From Ruegeria sp. SCSIO 43209 (GTDB taxonomy: Bacteria; Pseudomonadota; Alphaproteobacteria; Rhodobacterales; Rhodobacteraceae), in contig NZ_CP065362.1 in NCBI RefSeq assembly GCF_019904295.1, forward strand, positions 186,001 through 250,000: DNA of 64,000 nt. Reading direction: 5' to 3'. Position numbers and translations under genes: made by a program. Under the pieces are notes generated by a model. The model did not search any database and was not told where the DNA came from. It worked only from the letters and a program-made list of their open reading frames with translations. Positions within the stretch are counted from its first letter, which is position 1. Every line of letters starts with the position of its first letter. Shown one piece after another: positions 17,308-28,710 of the stretch.

Positions 17308-18414
17308 ATGTTTAACAAGAAATTGAAGAAAGCAGTACTGTCGGCATCAGCCTTCACCGCCCTGAGCGCAGGTGCAGCCGCCGCTCAAGAGGCCTGCTCC
17401 AACTATACGGTTCAGGATGGCGACACATTGGCGACCATCGCCATTGCCGCCTACGGCACCTCAAACTATCAGCCGATCTTTAACGCTAACCGCAATGCAA
17501 TCACCAATCCCGGTTCGCTAACCCCCGGTCTGGTACTGGCGCTGCCCTGTGAGGATGGCAGCCTGCCCAACGGTCAGAGCGCGCAAGAACTGATCGCGGC
17601 AGAAGAACAACGTGCTGCAAGCGTCAAGCGCTCGAATGTCTACGCGCCTCCGATCAAGATGGTCGCTGGCAACGGTTGGGAACCGTTCACTACTGAAGAT
17701 CTGAGCGGCGGTGGCATCATGACCCGTCTGGCGACGACAAGCCTTCAGCGTGCTGGTAACAGCCGTGATTTCTCGGTCAGCTTTGTAGATGACTGGAGTT
17801 CGCATCTGGACACACTGTTGCCACTGGGTGCGTTTGATATTTCGATCGCGTGGACTGTTCCGGATTGTACCAACCGCTCCTATGAGTGGTCTGCAGAGAC
17901 CGAAGCCCGGTGTACCCAATTTGTCGCTTCTGTTCCGGTATATGACATTGTCGGAGGTTTCTTCACTTTGCCTGAAAGCGAATACGCAAAGGCGACAGAT
18001 TTCTCCGACCTTGAGGGCTCGACCGTTTGCCGCATGGCAGGCTGGAGCATGGTGGTGCTGGAAGAACAAGGGCTGAACCGCGAGAACACAACCGTGGTCC
18101 AACCCAATTCGGCTCGCGAATGTCTCGATGCCGTATTGACCGGTACGGCAGACGTGGCTGCATTCGAAGTTGATCTGTTTGCCTCGACAATGAAAGACAT
18201 GGGTTTGACCTCGGCGGATATTGTTGAGAACCCGTATGTCTCGACACTGTCTTCGATGAGCTTCCTTGCACACCGCACCAATCCATTCGCGCGCGAGTAC
18301 ATCGCGATGATGAACAAGGGTTTGATCGAGATGCGCGAATCCGGCGAATGGTACGCGATTATTTCCGACACGCTGCGCGAACAAAATGAAAAGCTGAACG
18401 CAGCATCAAACTAA
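17308..18414 (+). CDS. Secreted LysM / solute-binding-domain protein
   Basis: A 368-residue exported paralog of the preceding protein. It has a signal peptide (1-26, cut after AAA), a LysM domain at about 33-80 (YTVQDGDTLATIA) bracketed by C30 and C81, and a solute-binding domain at about 114-365. It lacks the coiled coil, so the ligand domain would sit closer to the wall. FVDDWSSHLD matches the paralog. The start is fixed by GGAGGA at 17294-17299, 8 bp before the ATG at 17308. Its stop is followed within 30 bp by a strong terminator, so this closes the operon. Two wall-anchored receptors of different reach suggest a heteromeric or graded sensor; the ligand is unknown. Confidence 0.85.
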   Translation: MFNKKLKKAVLSASAFTALSAGAAAAQEACSNYTVQDGDTLATIAIAAYGTSNYQPIFNANRNAITNPGSLTPGLVLALPCEDGSLPNGQSAQELIAAEEQRAASVKRSNVYAPPIKMVAGNGWEPFTTEDLSGGGIMTRLATTSLQRAGNSRDFSVSFVDDWSSHLDTLLPLGAFDISIAWTVPDCTNRSYEWSAETEARCTQFVASVPVYDIVGGFFTLPESEYAKATDFSDLEGSTVCRMAGWSMVVLEEQGLNRENTTVVQPNSARECLDAVLTGTADVAAFEVDLFASTMKDMGLTSADIVENPYVSTLSSMSFLAHRTNPFAREYIAMMNKGLIEMRESGEWYAIISDTLREQNEKLNAASN

Positions 18415-18441
18415 TCCCTCGGTCGTTATGACCTTTCTTAG

Positions 18442-18470
18442 GGGCCGGTCTTCGGACTGGCCCTTTTTTT
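18442..18470 (+). terminator. Rho-independent terminator after the LysM gene
   Basis: GGGCCGGTC (18442-18450), loop TTCG, GACTGGCCC (18455-18463) pair over 9 bp with one G-T wobble, followed by seven T residues. The UUCG-type tetraloop and T tract make it a strong terminator, and it marks the end of the dynamin/kinase/LysM block. Confidence 0.9.
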
Positions 18471-18589
18471 GTCGGTGGGTCAGAATCTTCAATGATAACG
18501 GCAAAGCCAACTGACTAGGCCTCAGACGTGGCGCAGTCAGCATTTGGTCTTATTTGCACATACATAATGACTATTTTTATCCTTAATCG

Positions 18590-18734
18590 CTCATAAAAGG
18601 CGGCCGTCTACGGGAATCCCCGAATATTCAGCGTGAACGATAAGCGTAGGATGAACTCAACTGCACCGGTGAGGCGTAAGCCCCGCCACTCACTCAGAAA
18701 GAGGCTGGCTATGGGGGCTGGCCTTTTTCTTTTT
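18590..18734 (+). ncRNA. Candidate orphan small RNA
   Basis: A second terminator on the plus strand (18702-18734) has no gene upstream of it after the first terminator at 18470. Just before it, GTGAG-GCG (18669-18676) pairs with CGC and CTCAC (18684-18693) as a further stable hairpin. Two hairpins, the last followed by a T tract, in an otherwise empty gap fit a small RNA. The 5' end is a guess, and an AT-rich stretch with a TTGCAC (18554) lies upstream. A remnant of a deleted gene is an alternative. Confidence 0.25.
18702..18734 (+). terminator. Second plus-strand terminator without an upstream gene
   Basis: AGGCTGGC (18702-18709), loop TATGGGG, GCTGGCCT (18717-18724) pair over 8 bp with two wobble pairs, followed by TTTTTCTTTTT. 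It is weaker than the 18442 terminator. It could end a small RNA or act as a back-up. Confidence 0.55.
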
Positions 18735-18743
18735 CAGGGCATG

Positions 18744-18771
18744 AAAAAACCGGCCCTCTTCGGAACGGTTT
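18744..18771 (-). terminator. Terminator of icd
   Basis: On the minus strand AAACCG (complement of 18766-18771) pairs with CGGTTT (complement of 18747-18752), extended inward by a mostly paired CC/GG stem around a GAAGA loop, and is followed by a T run (complement of A 18744-18749). It lies about 30 bp after the icd stop codon. Confidence 0.7.
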
Positions 18772-18799
18772 CTTTTTAAGCGTTTATGCAACCCTTGGC

Positions 18800-21013
<2,214 letters not shown>

Positions 21014-21223
21014 ATTCCCTTACCTTTTTTAAGCCTTTCAGGGGCGTGCGATCCAAGAGCATGTGCCGCCGTGACATAGGCACCAATCCCAAAGGGGACA
21101 TGACGGCCCCACGGGTGACTCTGATTTGACAGGGCCTCCCTTAAATGAGGATTGGCTTGGGATCAATCGTATTGAGCGGCGCAAATTGACACGGGTCGAA
21201 TTAGTTTGGGCTATTGAGTGATA

Positions 21224-22189
21224 TCACACACCCGGAAACACCAACTCAAATCGCGCACCGGTCTTGGAAGGCACCAGCAAAATCCGCCCGCCATGTGCCC
21301 CCAACAGGTTTGTAACGATGGTCAGGCCCATCCCGGTCCCTCCCTTCTCGCGCGCGGTTGTAAAGAATGGGTTGAAGATGCGGTCCCGATTACCGTCGGA
21401 TATGCCGGAACCATCGTCTTGGACAACCAATCGACCGAGTTCTGCGTGCAGGACCACCTGCCTTGCCCCGTGACGGCGTGCATTGTCCAGAAGATGTTGC
21501 AGGGCAATTTTCAGGCCAGAGGCTGCAAGGTTCAATGCCTGATCGCCGCCTTCTATGCTGATGTCCAATTCGGGAAACGAAGCGCGTAACTGATCGGCAA
21601 GATCGTTCAGGCTTGCCTCCCCATGATGTTCCGGCACTCGTGCCTGTGCAACCGTGTTAAGAGCGCTGAGCTGCGTTTGCATCTGATCGCTTGCGCCCAA
21701 TATCTGTTGCAGCAATGCGTGATCCTGGTCCGAGAGCGTTTCGGCCTCGGCCAACAACTCTCCTGCCGCACGGATCGCGGTGACGGGTGTTTTCAACTCA
21801 TGCGTGACATGATCTGCGAAGACGCGGATCGAAGCTTCGCGCCGTTGCAGTGTATCCGCCATGCTCAGAACCGAACCGGCGAGGCGCGACAGTTCTTGTG
21901 TGCCGTAGTGATCGGGCGGCTCGGCGCGTTGCCCTTGTTCAATGGCCCCTGAATAGGTCGCCAGCGACGTTATGGGGCGGAGCAGAAGCCGAACCATAAG
22001 GTATCCGACCACTCCGGTCGCACATCCGATCACGATCGCCAGCAAGCCCGCAGCGTTTCGAAACCCGATCTCAGGTCCAAGATACCGCAGCGCGATCAGA
22101 CCCAGCAGAGACAGGGCGAGCGTACCCGCGAGACCTCCGCCAAGAACAAAACCCAGCGAAGGGCGCCATTTGCGTCTCAGCCCGGCCAT
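21224..22189 (-). CDS. Sensor histidine kinase with no periplasmic sensor domain
   Basis: A 321-residue HAMP-type histidine kinase. Two membrane helices (about 13-35 and 45-67) enclose only about ten residues, so there is no real extracellular sensing domain. A HAMP-like linker follows, then the dimerisation helix with phospho-acceptor H130 (FADHVTHELKTP), and the ATPase domain with N box (about LLDNARRHG), G1 (DDGSGIS), F box (FNPFFTT) and G2 (GGTGMGL). It autophosphorylates and passes phosphate to the response regulator whose gene it overlaps by 13 bp. The missing sensor suggests that a partner membrane protein provides the signal, possibly the DUF4173-type protein encoded first in the same operon. 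Confidence 0.92.
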   Translation of the reverse strand: MAGLRRKWRPSLGFVLGGGLAGTLALSLLGLIALRYLGPEIGFRNAAGLLAIVIGCATGVVGYLMVRLLLRPITSLATYSGAIEQGQRAEPPDHYGTQELSRLAGSVLSMADTLQRREASIRVFADHVTHELKTPVTAIRAAGELLAEAETLSDQDHALLQQILGASDQMQTQLSALNTVAQARVPEHHGEASLNDLADQLRASFPELDISIEGGDQALNLAASGLKIALQHLLDNARRHGARQVVLHAELGRLVVQDDGSGISDGNRDRIFNPFFTTAREKGGTGMGLTIVTNLLGAHGGRILLVPSKTGARFELVFPGV

Positions 22190-22854
22190 GCACCCATCCG
22201 CAATCCGATTCCATGCACGGTTTCGATGGCACCGGCCCAGCCCTGATCCCCCAACTTGCGTCGTAAGTTCCGCAAATGACTATCCAGTGTCCTATCCGAG
22301 ACCGGACTGCCTGCGCCATAAATCGCATCAACCAATTGTGGTCGCGAGACGATGGCGGCGGGCGTTTGCATCAGGCGACGCAAAATCGACAGCTCGGTTG
22401 CGGTTAAGGCAAGCGCATTGCCGTCGACCCGAACCGAATGCGCCGACACATCCATTTCAACCGGGCCATGCCGCAGGAGAAGCTCTGCAGCACCCGGTTT
22501 GCTGCGTTTCAGGATAGCTTTGATCCGTGCAACCAACTCACGGGGGCTGAAAGGTTTGGTGACGTAATCATCCGCTCCCAACTCGAGGCCCAAAATGCGA
22601 TCAATCTCGTCATCACGCGCGGTCAGGAACAAGATTGGTACCTCCGAGCGTGCCCGCAAGCGGCGGCAAACCTCAAGCCCATCGATCTCAGGCAGGCCGA
22701 CATCCAGCACGACAAGATCAGGCGCTTCCCGCATCGCGTGGGTTAGCGCCATTTGGCCATCGCGGGCGGTAACCGTCTGGTAGCCCGCGCGCTCAAGCGT
22801 GATCGAGACCAGCTCTCGCAGGCGTGGATCATCATCCACGACGAGGATTTTCAT
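22177..22854 (-). CDS. OmpR-family response regulator
   Basis: A 225-residue two-component regulator. The receiver domain (1-118) has the acidic pocket D7-D9, phospho-acceptor D51 (VVLDVGLP), the T79-region LTARDD and the conserved K101 in VTKPF. A winged-helix DNA-binding domain (about 128-222) has LTATELSILRRLM and the recognition region VSDRTLDSHLRNLRRKLG. It overlaps the kinase gene by 13 bp and the upstream DUF4173-type gene by 23 bp, so all three are one tightly coupled minus-strand operon. Target genes are not evident. Confidence 0.95.
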   Translation of the reverse strand: MKILVVDDDPRLRELVSITLERAGYQTVTARDGQMALTHAMREAPDLVVLDVGLPEIDGLEVCRRLRARSEVPILFLTARDDEIDRILGLELGADDYVTKPFSPRELVARIKAILKRSKPGAAELLLRHGPVEMDVSAHSVRVDGNALALTATELSILRRLMQTPAAIVSRPQLVDAIYGAGSPVSDRTLDSHLRNLRRKLGDQGWAGAIETVHGIGLRMGAWPG

Positions 22855-24298
22855 ATACCTTCTCCGGCATGGGTTCGACGGCCAGATTACGGATCACCCG
22901 ATCTGCGCGAAAGCCCCAATTCCTCCAATTGTCGACGACCGGAGGGGTTGCGCAAGCGCGTACCCGTTTGTCATTCAGCAACTCTGCCGCCGCCATCTCA
23001 TTGAGCTGACATGCGTAGTAGGCATCAAACCGTATCGGATTTTCCAGATTCCAACGGGCGATTAAGGCTGAAAAATTCACGAAGCAGCATGCATAGAGCA
23101 CGCCAATCCCCAAGATCGCAGATCGCAGCAATAACCATCGGTTCGATTTACCCTGCAAAATTTGCCAACCGGTCAGACACAAACCCACAGCGACCAGCAC
23201 CATCCATATTGCCGCATGAACACGCAAATAGGTCAGCCCGTAAAAATCAACGTAAAGCGAGAGGCGCATCAGCGATGAGATCACCAGCAATACATTCTGC
23301 GCCAGCCACAGCATCATCCATCTTGTCAGCCCTTGCCGCTCGTTCAGATAGGGTCGGGCGGCCAAGGCAAATGCGCCCGCCAGCAAAGCTGTGACCAAGA
23401 GTGGGTATGCCCCGCGATGAGCATATTCAGCATAGGTCATCCCTTCGGGCAACTTGGTGCTGCCCCAGAGATAAACCATGTCCATCCCCGTTTGCACCAC
23501 CAGCAGCAAGTTGAACACCATTAGCGCATTGGCAACGGATTGGGCATTCAAGCCAAAGGCAGGCAATGGGCGCTTGCGTCCGGGGCCAAATCGGGGGGCA
23601 AGCAAGTCAGGCCGCAAGGTGACCGCAAGAAAGGGCCAGATCGTGATTGCTGCCCCGGTCCAGAATAGCAGTCGGTCGAACCGCAGATCAAATCGCCAAA
23701 TCCGATCGATCCAATCAGACAAGACCGGATTGGCCGCAACCATCAGCGAAGCAAGGATCAGTGCGCCTCCGATCGGGAAACTCCAGTTGCGCAGTGCACG
23801 AAGGGCAACCCCGTCAATGCGGGAAACCGAATGACCTTTCTGAACCGCCTCTATCCCGTGTCTGAGCGCCAATATTGGAAACAGAGACAGAAACCGGCGA
23901 ACCGAAGCGACCTCATGATTGCCCAGCACGGCCCAACACAGCGCAATGGTCGATCCACCCAGCAAGAAAGCTACGGACAGGGCCTGAACATATTCCACAA
24001 CCGGAAGAATGCTAAGCAGCAAAAGAAGGGTTGGCCCGACAAGTCCACCACGGCGGCGCAGCAAGGCAAACACTACAGCGGAAACCGCCAACGTAAAGAG
24101 TGCGATTGAAAGGCCAGGAGAATGGTCGAAAAACAGAAAATCGGCGAGCGCAACCAGAAACACCAAACCCAAAAAAGCGTGGCGATTGCCGGGTTCCGCT
24201 AAGCCATCGGCTCGGTTTGTGCCTCGATCAGGGGTGTCCAGCCACCAACTATCTTGTAAAACTGATGTCGGTACACCGCGCACGATGAACTGTCCCAT
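22832..24298 (-). CDS. DUF4173-type polytopic membrane protein
   Basis: A 488-residue inner-membrane protein with about eleven to twelve likely membrane helices between residues 40 and 400, then a C-terminal soluble tail of about 70 residues (LIARWNLENPIRFDAYYACQL). The pattern, including the tail with NLENP and an early TPDRG segment, matches the DUF4153/DUF4173 group, which has no established biochemical function. Its 3' end overlaps the response-regulator start by 23 bp, and the regulator in turn overlaps the histidine kinase. Because the kinase lacks its own sensor domain, this protein may be the signal input. It is divergent from tex. The domain call is by pattern. Confidence 0.7.
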   Translation of the reverse strand: MGQFIVRGVPTSVLQDSWWLDTPDRGTNRADGLAEPGNRHAFLGLVFLVALADFLFFDHSPGLSIALFTLAVSAVVFALLRRRGGLVGPTLLLLLSILPVVEYVQALSVAFLLGGSTIALCWAVLGNHEVASVRRFLSLFPILALRHGIEAVQKGHSVSRIDGVALRALRNWSFPIGGALILASLMVAANPVLSDWIDRIWRFDLRFDRLLFWTGAAITIWPFLAVTLRPDLLAPRFGPGRKRPLPAFGLNAQSVANALMVFNLLLVVQTGMDMVYLWGSTKLPEGMTYAEYAHRGAYPLLVTALLAGAFALAARPYLNERQGLTRWMMLWLAQNVLLVISSLMRLSLYVDFYGLTYLRVHAAIWMVLVAVGLCLTGWQILQGKSNRWLLLRSAILGIGVLYACCFVNFSALIARWNLENPIRFDAYYACQLNEMAAAELLNDKRVRACATPPVVDNWRNWGFRADRVIRNLAVEPMPEKVYENPRRG

Positions 24299-24464
24299 TT
24301 AACTGCTCCTTGTTTGTGTTGGTTCTGTCTGGCCTAGGCAGGTGCAGATCACCGCGTAAGGGTCGTGCATTTTTTGTGCAGAGGTGCTTTTCGCAGCGCA
24401 GCCTCTTCCCCTTGTGCGTGCCGGTGGCTAAGACGATCTTCCAACCGCAAGTCAGGAGGCCCCT

Positions 24465-26771
24465 TTGGACCGTATCGCCCGCACCATCGCCACCGAGATT
24501 AACGCCCGCGCGGAACAGGTTGGGGCCGCGGTCAGGTTGTTGGATGAAGGTGCGACCGTGCCCTTTGTCGCCCGTTATCGTAAGGAAGTGACCGGCGGGC
24601 TGGATGATACCCAATTGCGCACCCTTTCCGACCGACTGAATTATCTGCGTGAGCTTGAGGCCCGGCGCGAGGCGATTCTGTCCTCGATCAAGGATCAGGG
24701 GAAACTGACGGACGATCTGGTGAAATCGATCGCCCAAGCCGAAACCAAGGCGCAGTTGGAAGACATTTATCTGCCGTACAAGCCCAAACGCCGGACCAAG
24801 GCGATGATTGCCCGCGAGAATGGTCTGGAGCCGCTGGCCGATGCGATTCTGTCGGACCGGTTGGCTGAACCAGAAGGGCTGGCTGAAGGGTATCTGATTG
24901 AGGCTGTCCCCACGACCAAAGACGCGCTGAATGGTGCACGGGACATCATCACAGAGCGGCTTACCGAAAACGCTGCTTTGCTGGGAGAGCTCCGAAACTT
25001 CATGCAACGTGAGGCGTTGCTGAGCGCAAAGATCGTCGAGGGCAAGGAACAGGAAGGTGCCAAGTTCAGCGATTACTTTGATCATTCCGAGCTTTGGTCG
25101 AAAACCCCGTCGCATCGAGCGCTGGCAATGCTGCGCGCCTCGAAGGAAGGGATCGTAACGCTAGACATTGCTCCCGAACCCGAAGCGGGCGCCGCGCGGG
25201 CCGAGGCCATGGTTGCGGCTCATCTGAACACGCGCGGTGATACTCCTGGTGACAAGTGGCTACGCAAGGTCGCGGGCTGGACATGGCGGGTCAAGCTGTC
25301 GCTGTCGATGATGGTCGAACTGATGGCCGACCTGCGCAGCCGCGCACAAGACGAGGCAATTCAAGTGTTTTCGCGCAACCTAAAGGATCTGCTATTCGCT
25401 GCTCCGGCGGGGGCACGTCCGACGCTTGGGTTGGATCCCGGCATTCGCACCGGGGTCAAAGCCGCCGTGGTCGATGCAACCGGTAAGGTGGTTGCAACGG
25501 ATACGCTATATCCGTTTCAGCCCAAGAATGATCTGCGTGGTGCACAAGCGGCAATACTGAACCTTATCGCTACACATAAAATCGAGCTTATTGCCATCGG
25601 CAACGGCACAGCCAGCCGCGAGACTGAGCGTTTGGTGGCCGATACGCTGTCGCTTCTGCCCAAGACCGTCAAAGCGCCCACCAAGGTCGTCGTTTCCGAG
25701 GCTGGAGCCTCGGTCTACTCGGCATCCGAGCTTGCCGCGCGCGAATTTCCCGACCTCGACGTCTCGCTACGTGGAGCGGTCTCGATTGCCCGCCGGCTGC
25801 AGGATCCCTTGGCTGAACTGGTCAAGATAGAACCCAAGAGCATCGGCGTCGGCCAGTATCAGCACGATGTGGATCAGCACCGCTTGTCACAGTCACTGGA
25901 GTCGGTGATCGAAGATGTAGTGAACGCTGTGGGCGTGGATCTGAATACAGCTTCAGCCCCTTTGCTTTCGCACGTCTCGGGTCTGGGACCGGGATTGGCC
26001 GAGGCGATTGTCACGCACCGCGATATTCATGGTGCCTTTGCGTCTCGGAACGAACTGTTGAAGGTGGCCCGCCTTGGTCCACGCGCCTTCGAGCAGTGTG
26101 CAGGTTTCCTGCGAGTTCGTGACGGTTCAGAGCCTCTGGATGCCTCCTCGGTTCACCCCGAGGCTTACGATGTTGCCCGTCGAGTAGTGGCAGCATGTGG
26201 GCGCGACATTCGCCAAATCATGGGGCATGAAGGCGTACTGAAAGACCTGCGCGCCGAGCAGTTTGTGAGTGAAACCTTCGGCTTGCCAACGGTTCGGGAC
26301 ATTTTCACCGAATTGGAGAAGCCCGGCCGAGACCCGCGACCCAGTTTCAAAACGGCGTCGTTTACGGACGGGGTTGAGGAAATCACGGACCTGAAGCACG
26401 GCATGGTGCTGGAGGGTACCGTCACCAACGTCGCCGCCTTCGGCGCGTTTGTCGACATTGGCGTGCATCAGGACGGGTTGGTTCATGTCAGCCAACTGGC
26501 CGATCGGTTCGTGAAGGACCCGCATGAGGTGGTCAAAACCGGGCAAGTTGTCAAAGTGACGGTGGTCGAAGTCGACGTTTCACGTAAGCGCATTGGGCTG
26601 TCCATGCGCAAGGACGGTGGCGCTTCGGCACGCGAGGGCAATGCACTCCGTGGCAAGGGCAAACCGGCACGAACACCCCAGCCAGGGGAACAGCGGCGCA
26701 GCCATGGGGGGCAGAGCACCCAGAACGGGGCCTTTGGTGACGCTCTTAGAGACGCCTTCAATAAACGTTAG
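24465..26771 (+). CDS. tex: Tex-family S1 RNA-binding transcription accessory protein
   Basis: A 768-residue Tex protein, a cytoplasmic RNA-binding factor linked to transcription and toxin-gene expression in other bacteria. The order is clear: N-terminal Tex core ([37 protein letters not shown]), a YqgF/RuvX-like nuclease-fold domain ([17 protein letters not shown] at about 325-341), helix-hairpin-helix motifs ([20 protein letters not shown]), and a C-terminal S1 domain at about 645-715 ([18 protein letters not shown]). The start is a TTG at 24465, chosen because AGGAGG (24454-24459) sits 5 bp before it. Length is typical. It is a single-gene unit, divergent from the DUF4173 operon. Confidence 0.97.
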   Translation: MDRIARTIATEINARAEQVGAAVRLLDEGATVPFVARYRKEVTGGLDDTQLRTLSDRLNYLRELEARREAILSSIKDQGKLTDDLVKSIAQAETKAQLEDIYLPYKPKRRTKAMIARENGLEPLADAILSDRLAEPEGLAEGYLIEAVPTTKDALNGARDIITERLTENAALLGELRNFMQREALLSAKIVEGKEQEGAKFSDYFDHSELWSKTPSHRALAMLRASKEGIVTLDIAPEPEAGAARAEAMVAAHLNTRGDTPGDKWLRKVAGWTWRVKLSLSMMVELMADLRSRAQDEAIQVFSRNLKDLLFAAPAGARPTLGLDPGIRTGVKAAVVDATGKVVATDTLYPFQPKNDLRGAQAAILNLIATHKIELIAIGNGTASRETERLVADTLSLLPKTVKAPTKVVVSEAGASVYSASELAAREFPDLDVSLRGAVSIARRLQDPLAELVKIEPKSIGVGQYQHDVDQHRLSQSLESVIEDVVNAVGVDLNTASAPLLSHVSGLGPGLAEAIVTHRDIHGAFASRNELLKVARLGPRAFEQCAGFLRVRDGSEPLDASSVHPEAYDVARRVVAACGRDIRQIMGHEGVLKDLRAEQFVSETFGLPTVRDIFTELEKPGRDPRPSFKTASFTDGVEEITDLKHGMVLEGTVTNVAAFGAFVDIGVHQDGLVHVSQLADRFVKDPHEVVKTGQVVKVTVVEVDVSRKRIGLSMRKDGGASAREGNALRGKGKPARTPQPGEQRRSHGGQSTQNGAFGDALRDAFNKR

Positions 26772-26980
26772 GTGGCAACCCTGTCATAGGGCTAAATACG
26801 AGGCGTGTTTCTGCATGACCTACATTCACCTAAGCCCCGGCAGACAGAAAGAAAAGCAGGGCGCTAACATTCGGGTGTTGCAACTCGGACCATGATCTGG
26901 ATGATGCTGGCCCATGATGGCCGAAAAATTCGGCCAACCGTATGAAAATGCGGCCACAACAAAAAATGGGGAGACGACTT

Positions 26981-28561
26981 ATGTCATTCAAAACTCTGAT
27001 GCTTGCCGCCAGTGCAACGGCGATGATCGCGGCGGGCGCTTCGGCGGAGACGCTGCGATGGGCCCGTGCAGGTGATGCGCTGACGCTGGACCCGCATGCG
27101 CAAAACGAAGGCCCGACCTCGGCCATGGCGCACCAGATCATGGAAACGCTGGTGATGCGTGATCACTCAGGTGCACTGGTTCCATCGCTGGCGACCGAAT
27201 GGGCACCATCGGAAGAAAATCCGAATGTCTGGGTGTTCAAACTGCGCGAGGGCGTTACCTTCCACGACGGTGCCGAGTTCGACAGCGAGGATGTCGTGTT
27301 TTCGCTGAACCGCGCGATGACGCCGGATTCGGATTACAAAGAACTGCTGGCGTCTGTGAAAGAGGTGCGTGCGCCCGACAAGTTCACGATCGAGATCGAA
27401 ACTGACGGACCGAACCCGATCATGCCCAACAACCTGACCAACATGTTCATGATGGACAAAGGTTGGGCCGAGGCAAACAACGCTGTCAAGGTTCAGGACT
27501 ATGAGGGCGGCGAAGACACGTTTGCGGCCAAGAACGCCAATGGCACAGGTCCCTACAAGCTGGTCAGCCGCGAGCCCGACGTGAAAACCGTCCTGGCCGC
27601 CTATGACGGCTATTGGGGCAAGGATGAGTTCCCGCTGCAGGTAACCGAGATCATCTATACCCCGATCCAGAACGCCGCGACCCGTGTTGCCGCGCTGCTG
27701 TCGGGTGAGGTTGATTTCATTCAGGACGTGCCCGTACAGGACCTCGAGCGTGTAGCCGGAACCGATGGTCTGGACGTACGCACCGCGCCGCAGAACCGGG
27801 TGATTTTCTTTGGCATGAACATGGGCGATGCTGATCTGACCTCGGACAATGTGGATGGTAAGAACCCGCTGGCTGATGTCCGCGTTCGACAGGCGATGTC
27901 AAAGGCGATCAATCGTGATGCGATCAAACAGGTCGTGATGCGTGGTCAGTCTGCTCCTGCTGGTATGATCTCACCTCCGTTTGTGAATGGTTGGGATGCA
28001 GATATGGATGCGTCCTCGTCAACCGATATCGAAGGGGCCAAGGCGTTGATGGCCGAAGCAGGCTATCCTGATGGATTCTCGCTGACCCTGAACTGCCCGA
28101 ATGACCGCTACATCAATGATGAGGCGATCTGTCAGGCAGCGGTTGGAATGCTGGCCCAGATCGGCGTCACAGTTAACTTGGACGCCAAACCGAAAGCCCA
28201 GCACTTCCCGTTGATCAACAACCTAGAAACAGATTTCTACATGCTGGGCTGGGGTGTTCCGACTTATGACTCGGAGTACATCTTCAACTTCCTCGTCCAT
28301 TCGAAGGGCGAAAAGTACGGCTCGTGGAATGGCACACGCTACTCCAACCCGGATCTGGATGCCAAAATCGTGGCCCTTGCCTCTGAAACTGATCTGCCCG
28401 CACGTGATCAGCAGATCGGTGATATCTGGCAGGTTGTTCAGGACGAACAGCTTTATATCCCGATCCACCATCAGGTGCTGAACTGGGGCATGAAATCGGG
28501 CGTGGGCACCATCGTCGAGCCGGAAGATTCACCGAAGATCAAATACTTTGAGATGAACTAA
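26981..28561 (+). CDS. Peptide/opine-type ABC transporter substrate-binding protein 1
   Basis: A periplasmic family-5 solute-binding protein (SBP_bac_5) of 526 residues, for uptake of peptides or related solutes. The start is the ATG at 26981, with GGGGAG 7 bp upstream and a normal signal peptide (MSFKTLMLAASATAMIAAGASA). A longer in-frame start at 26942 lacks this. The mature part begins ETLRWARAGDALTLDPHAQNE, the usual family signature, and has VFKLREGVTFHDGAEF. A hairpin terminator/attenuator follows, then a second related binding protein and the transport machinery. The substrate cannot be read from sequence. Confidence 0.93.
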   Translation: MSFKTLMLAASATAMIAAGASAETLRWARAGDALTLDPHAQNEGPTSAMAHQIMETLVMRDHSGALVPSLATEWAPSEENPNVWVFKLREGVTFHDGAEFDSEDVVFSLNRAMTPDSDYKELLASVKEVRAPDKFTIEIETDGPNPIMPNNLTNMFMMDKGWAEANNAVKVQDYEGGEDTFAAKNANGTGPYKLVSREPDVKTVLAAYDGYWGKDEFPLQVTEIIYTPIQNAATRVAALLSGEVDFIQDVPVQDLERVAGTDGLDVRTAPQNRVIFFGMNMGDADLTSDNVDGKNPLADVRVRQAMSKAINRDAIKQVVMRGQSAPAGMISPPFVNGWDADMDASSSTDIEGAKALMAEAGYPDGFSLTLNCPNDRYINDEAICQAAVGMLAQIGVTVNLDAKPKAQHFPLINNLETDFYMLGWGVPTYDSEYIFNFLVHSKGEKYGSWNGTRYSNPDLDAKIVALASETDLPARDQQIGDIWQVVQDEQLYIPIHHQVLNWGMKSGVGTIVEPEDSPKIKYFEMN

Positions 28562-28582
28562 ACTATCCTCTGTGATGGTATG

Positions 28583-28613
28583 CAGGGCGCGGAAACGCGC
28601 CCTGTTCTTGTTT
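28583..28613 (+). terminator. Attenuator or partial terminator between two SBP genes
   Basis: CAGGGCGCG (28583-28591), loop GAAA, CGCGCCCTG (28596-28604) form a perfect 9-bp stem with a stable GNRA-type loop, followed by TTCTTGTTT. It lies just after the first binding-protein stop. Such hairpins let the binding protein be made in excess over downstream genes, or end its transcript. Confidence 0.75.
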
Positions 28614-28710
28614 GCGCCGTCGGTAACGGACATGTGATCTCGGCGCAGGAACGGCTTTACGTGGCAGCGAAAAAGCTGGATTGTTTCAGCGCTAACAGGG
28701 AGATTTCGCC

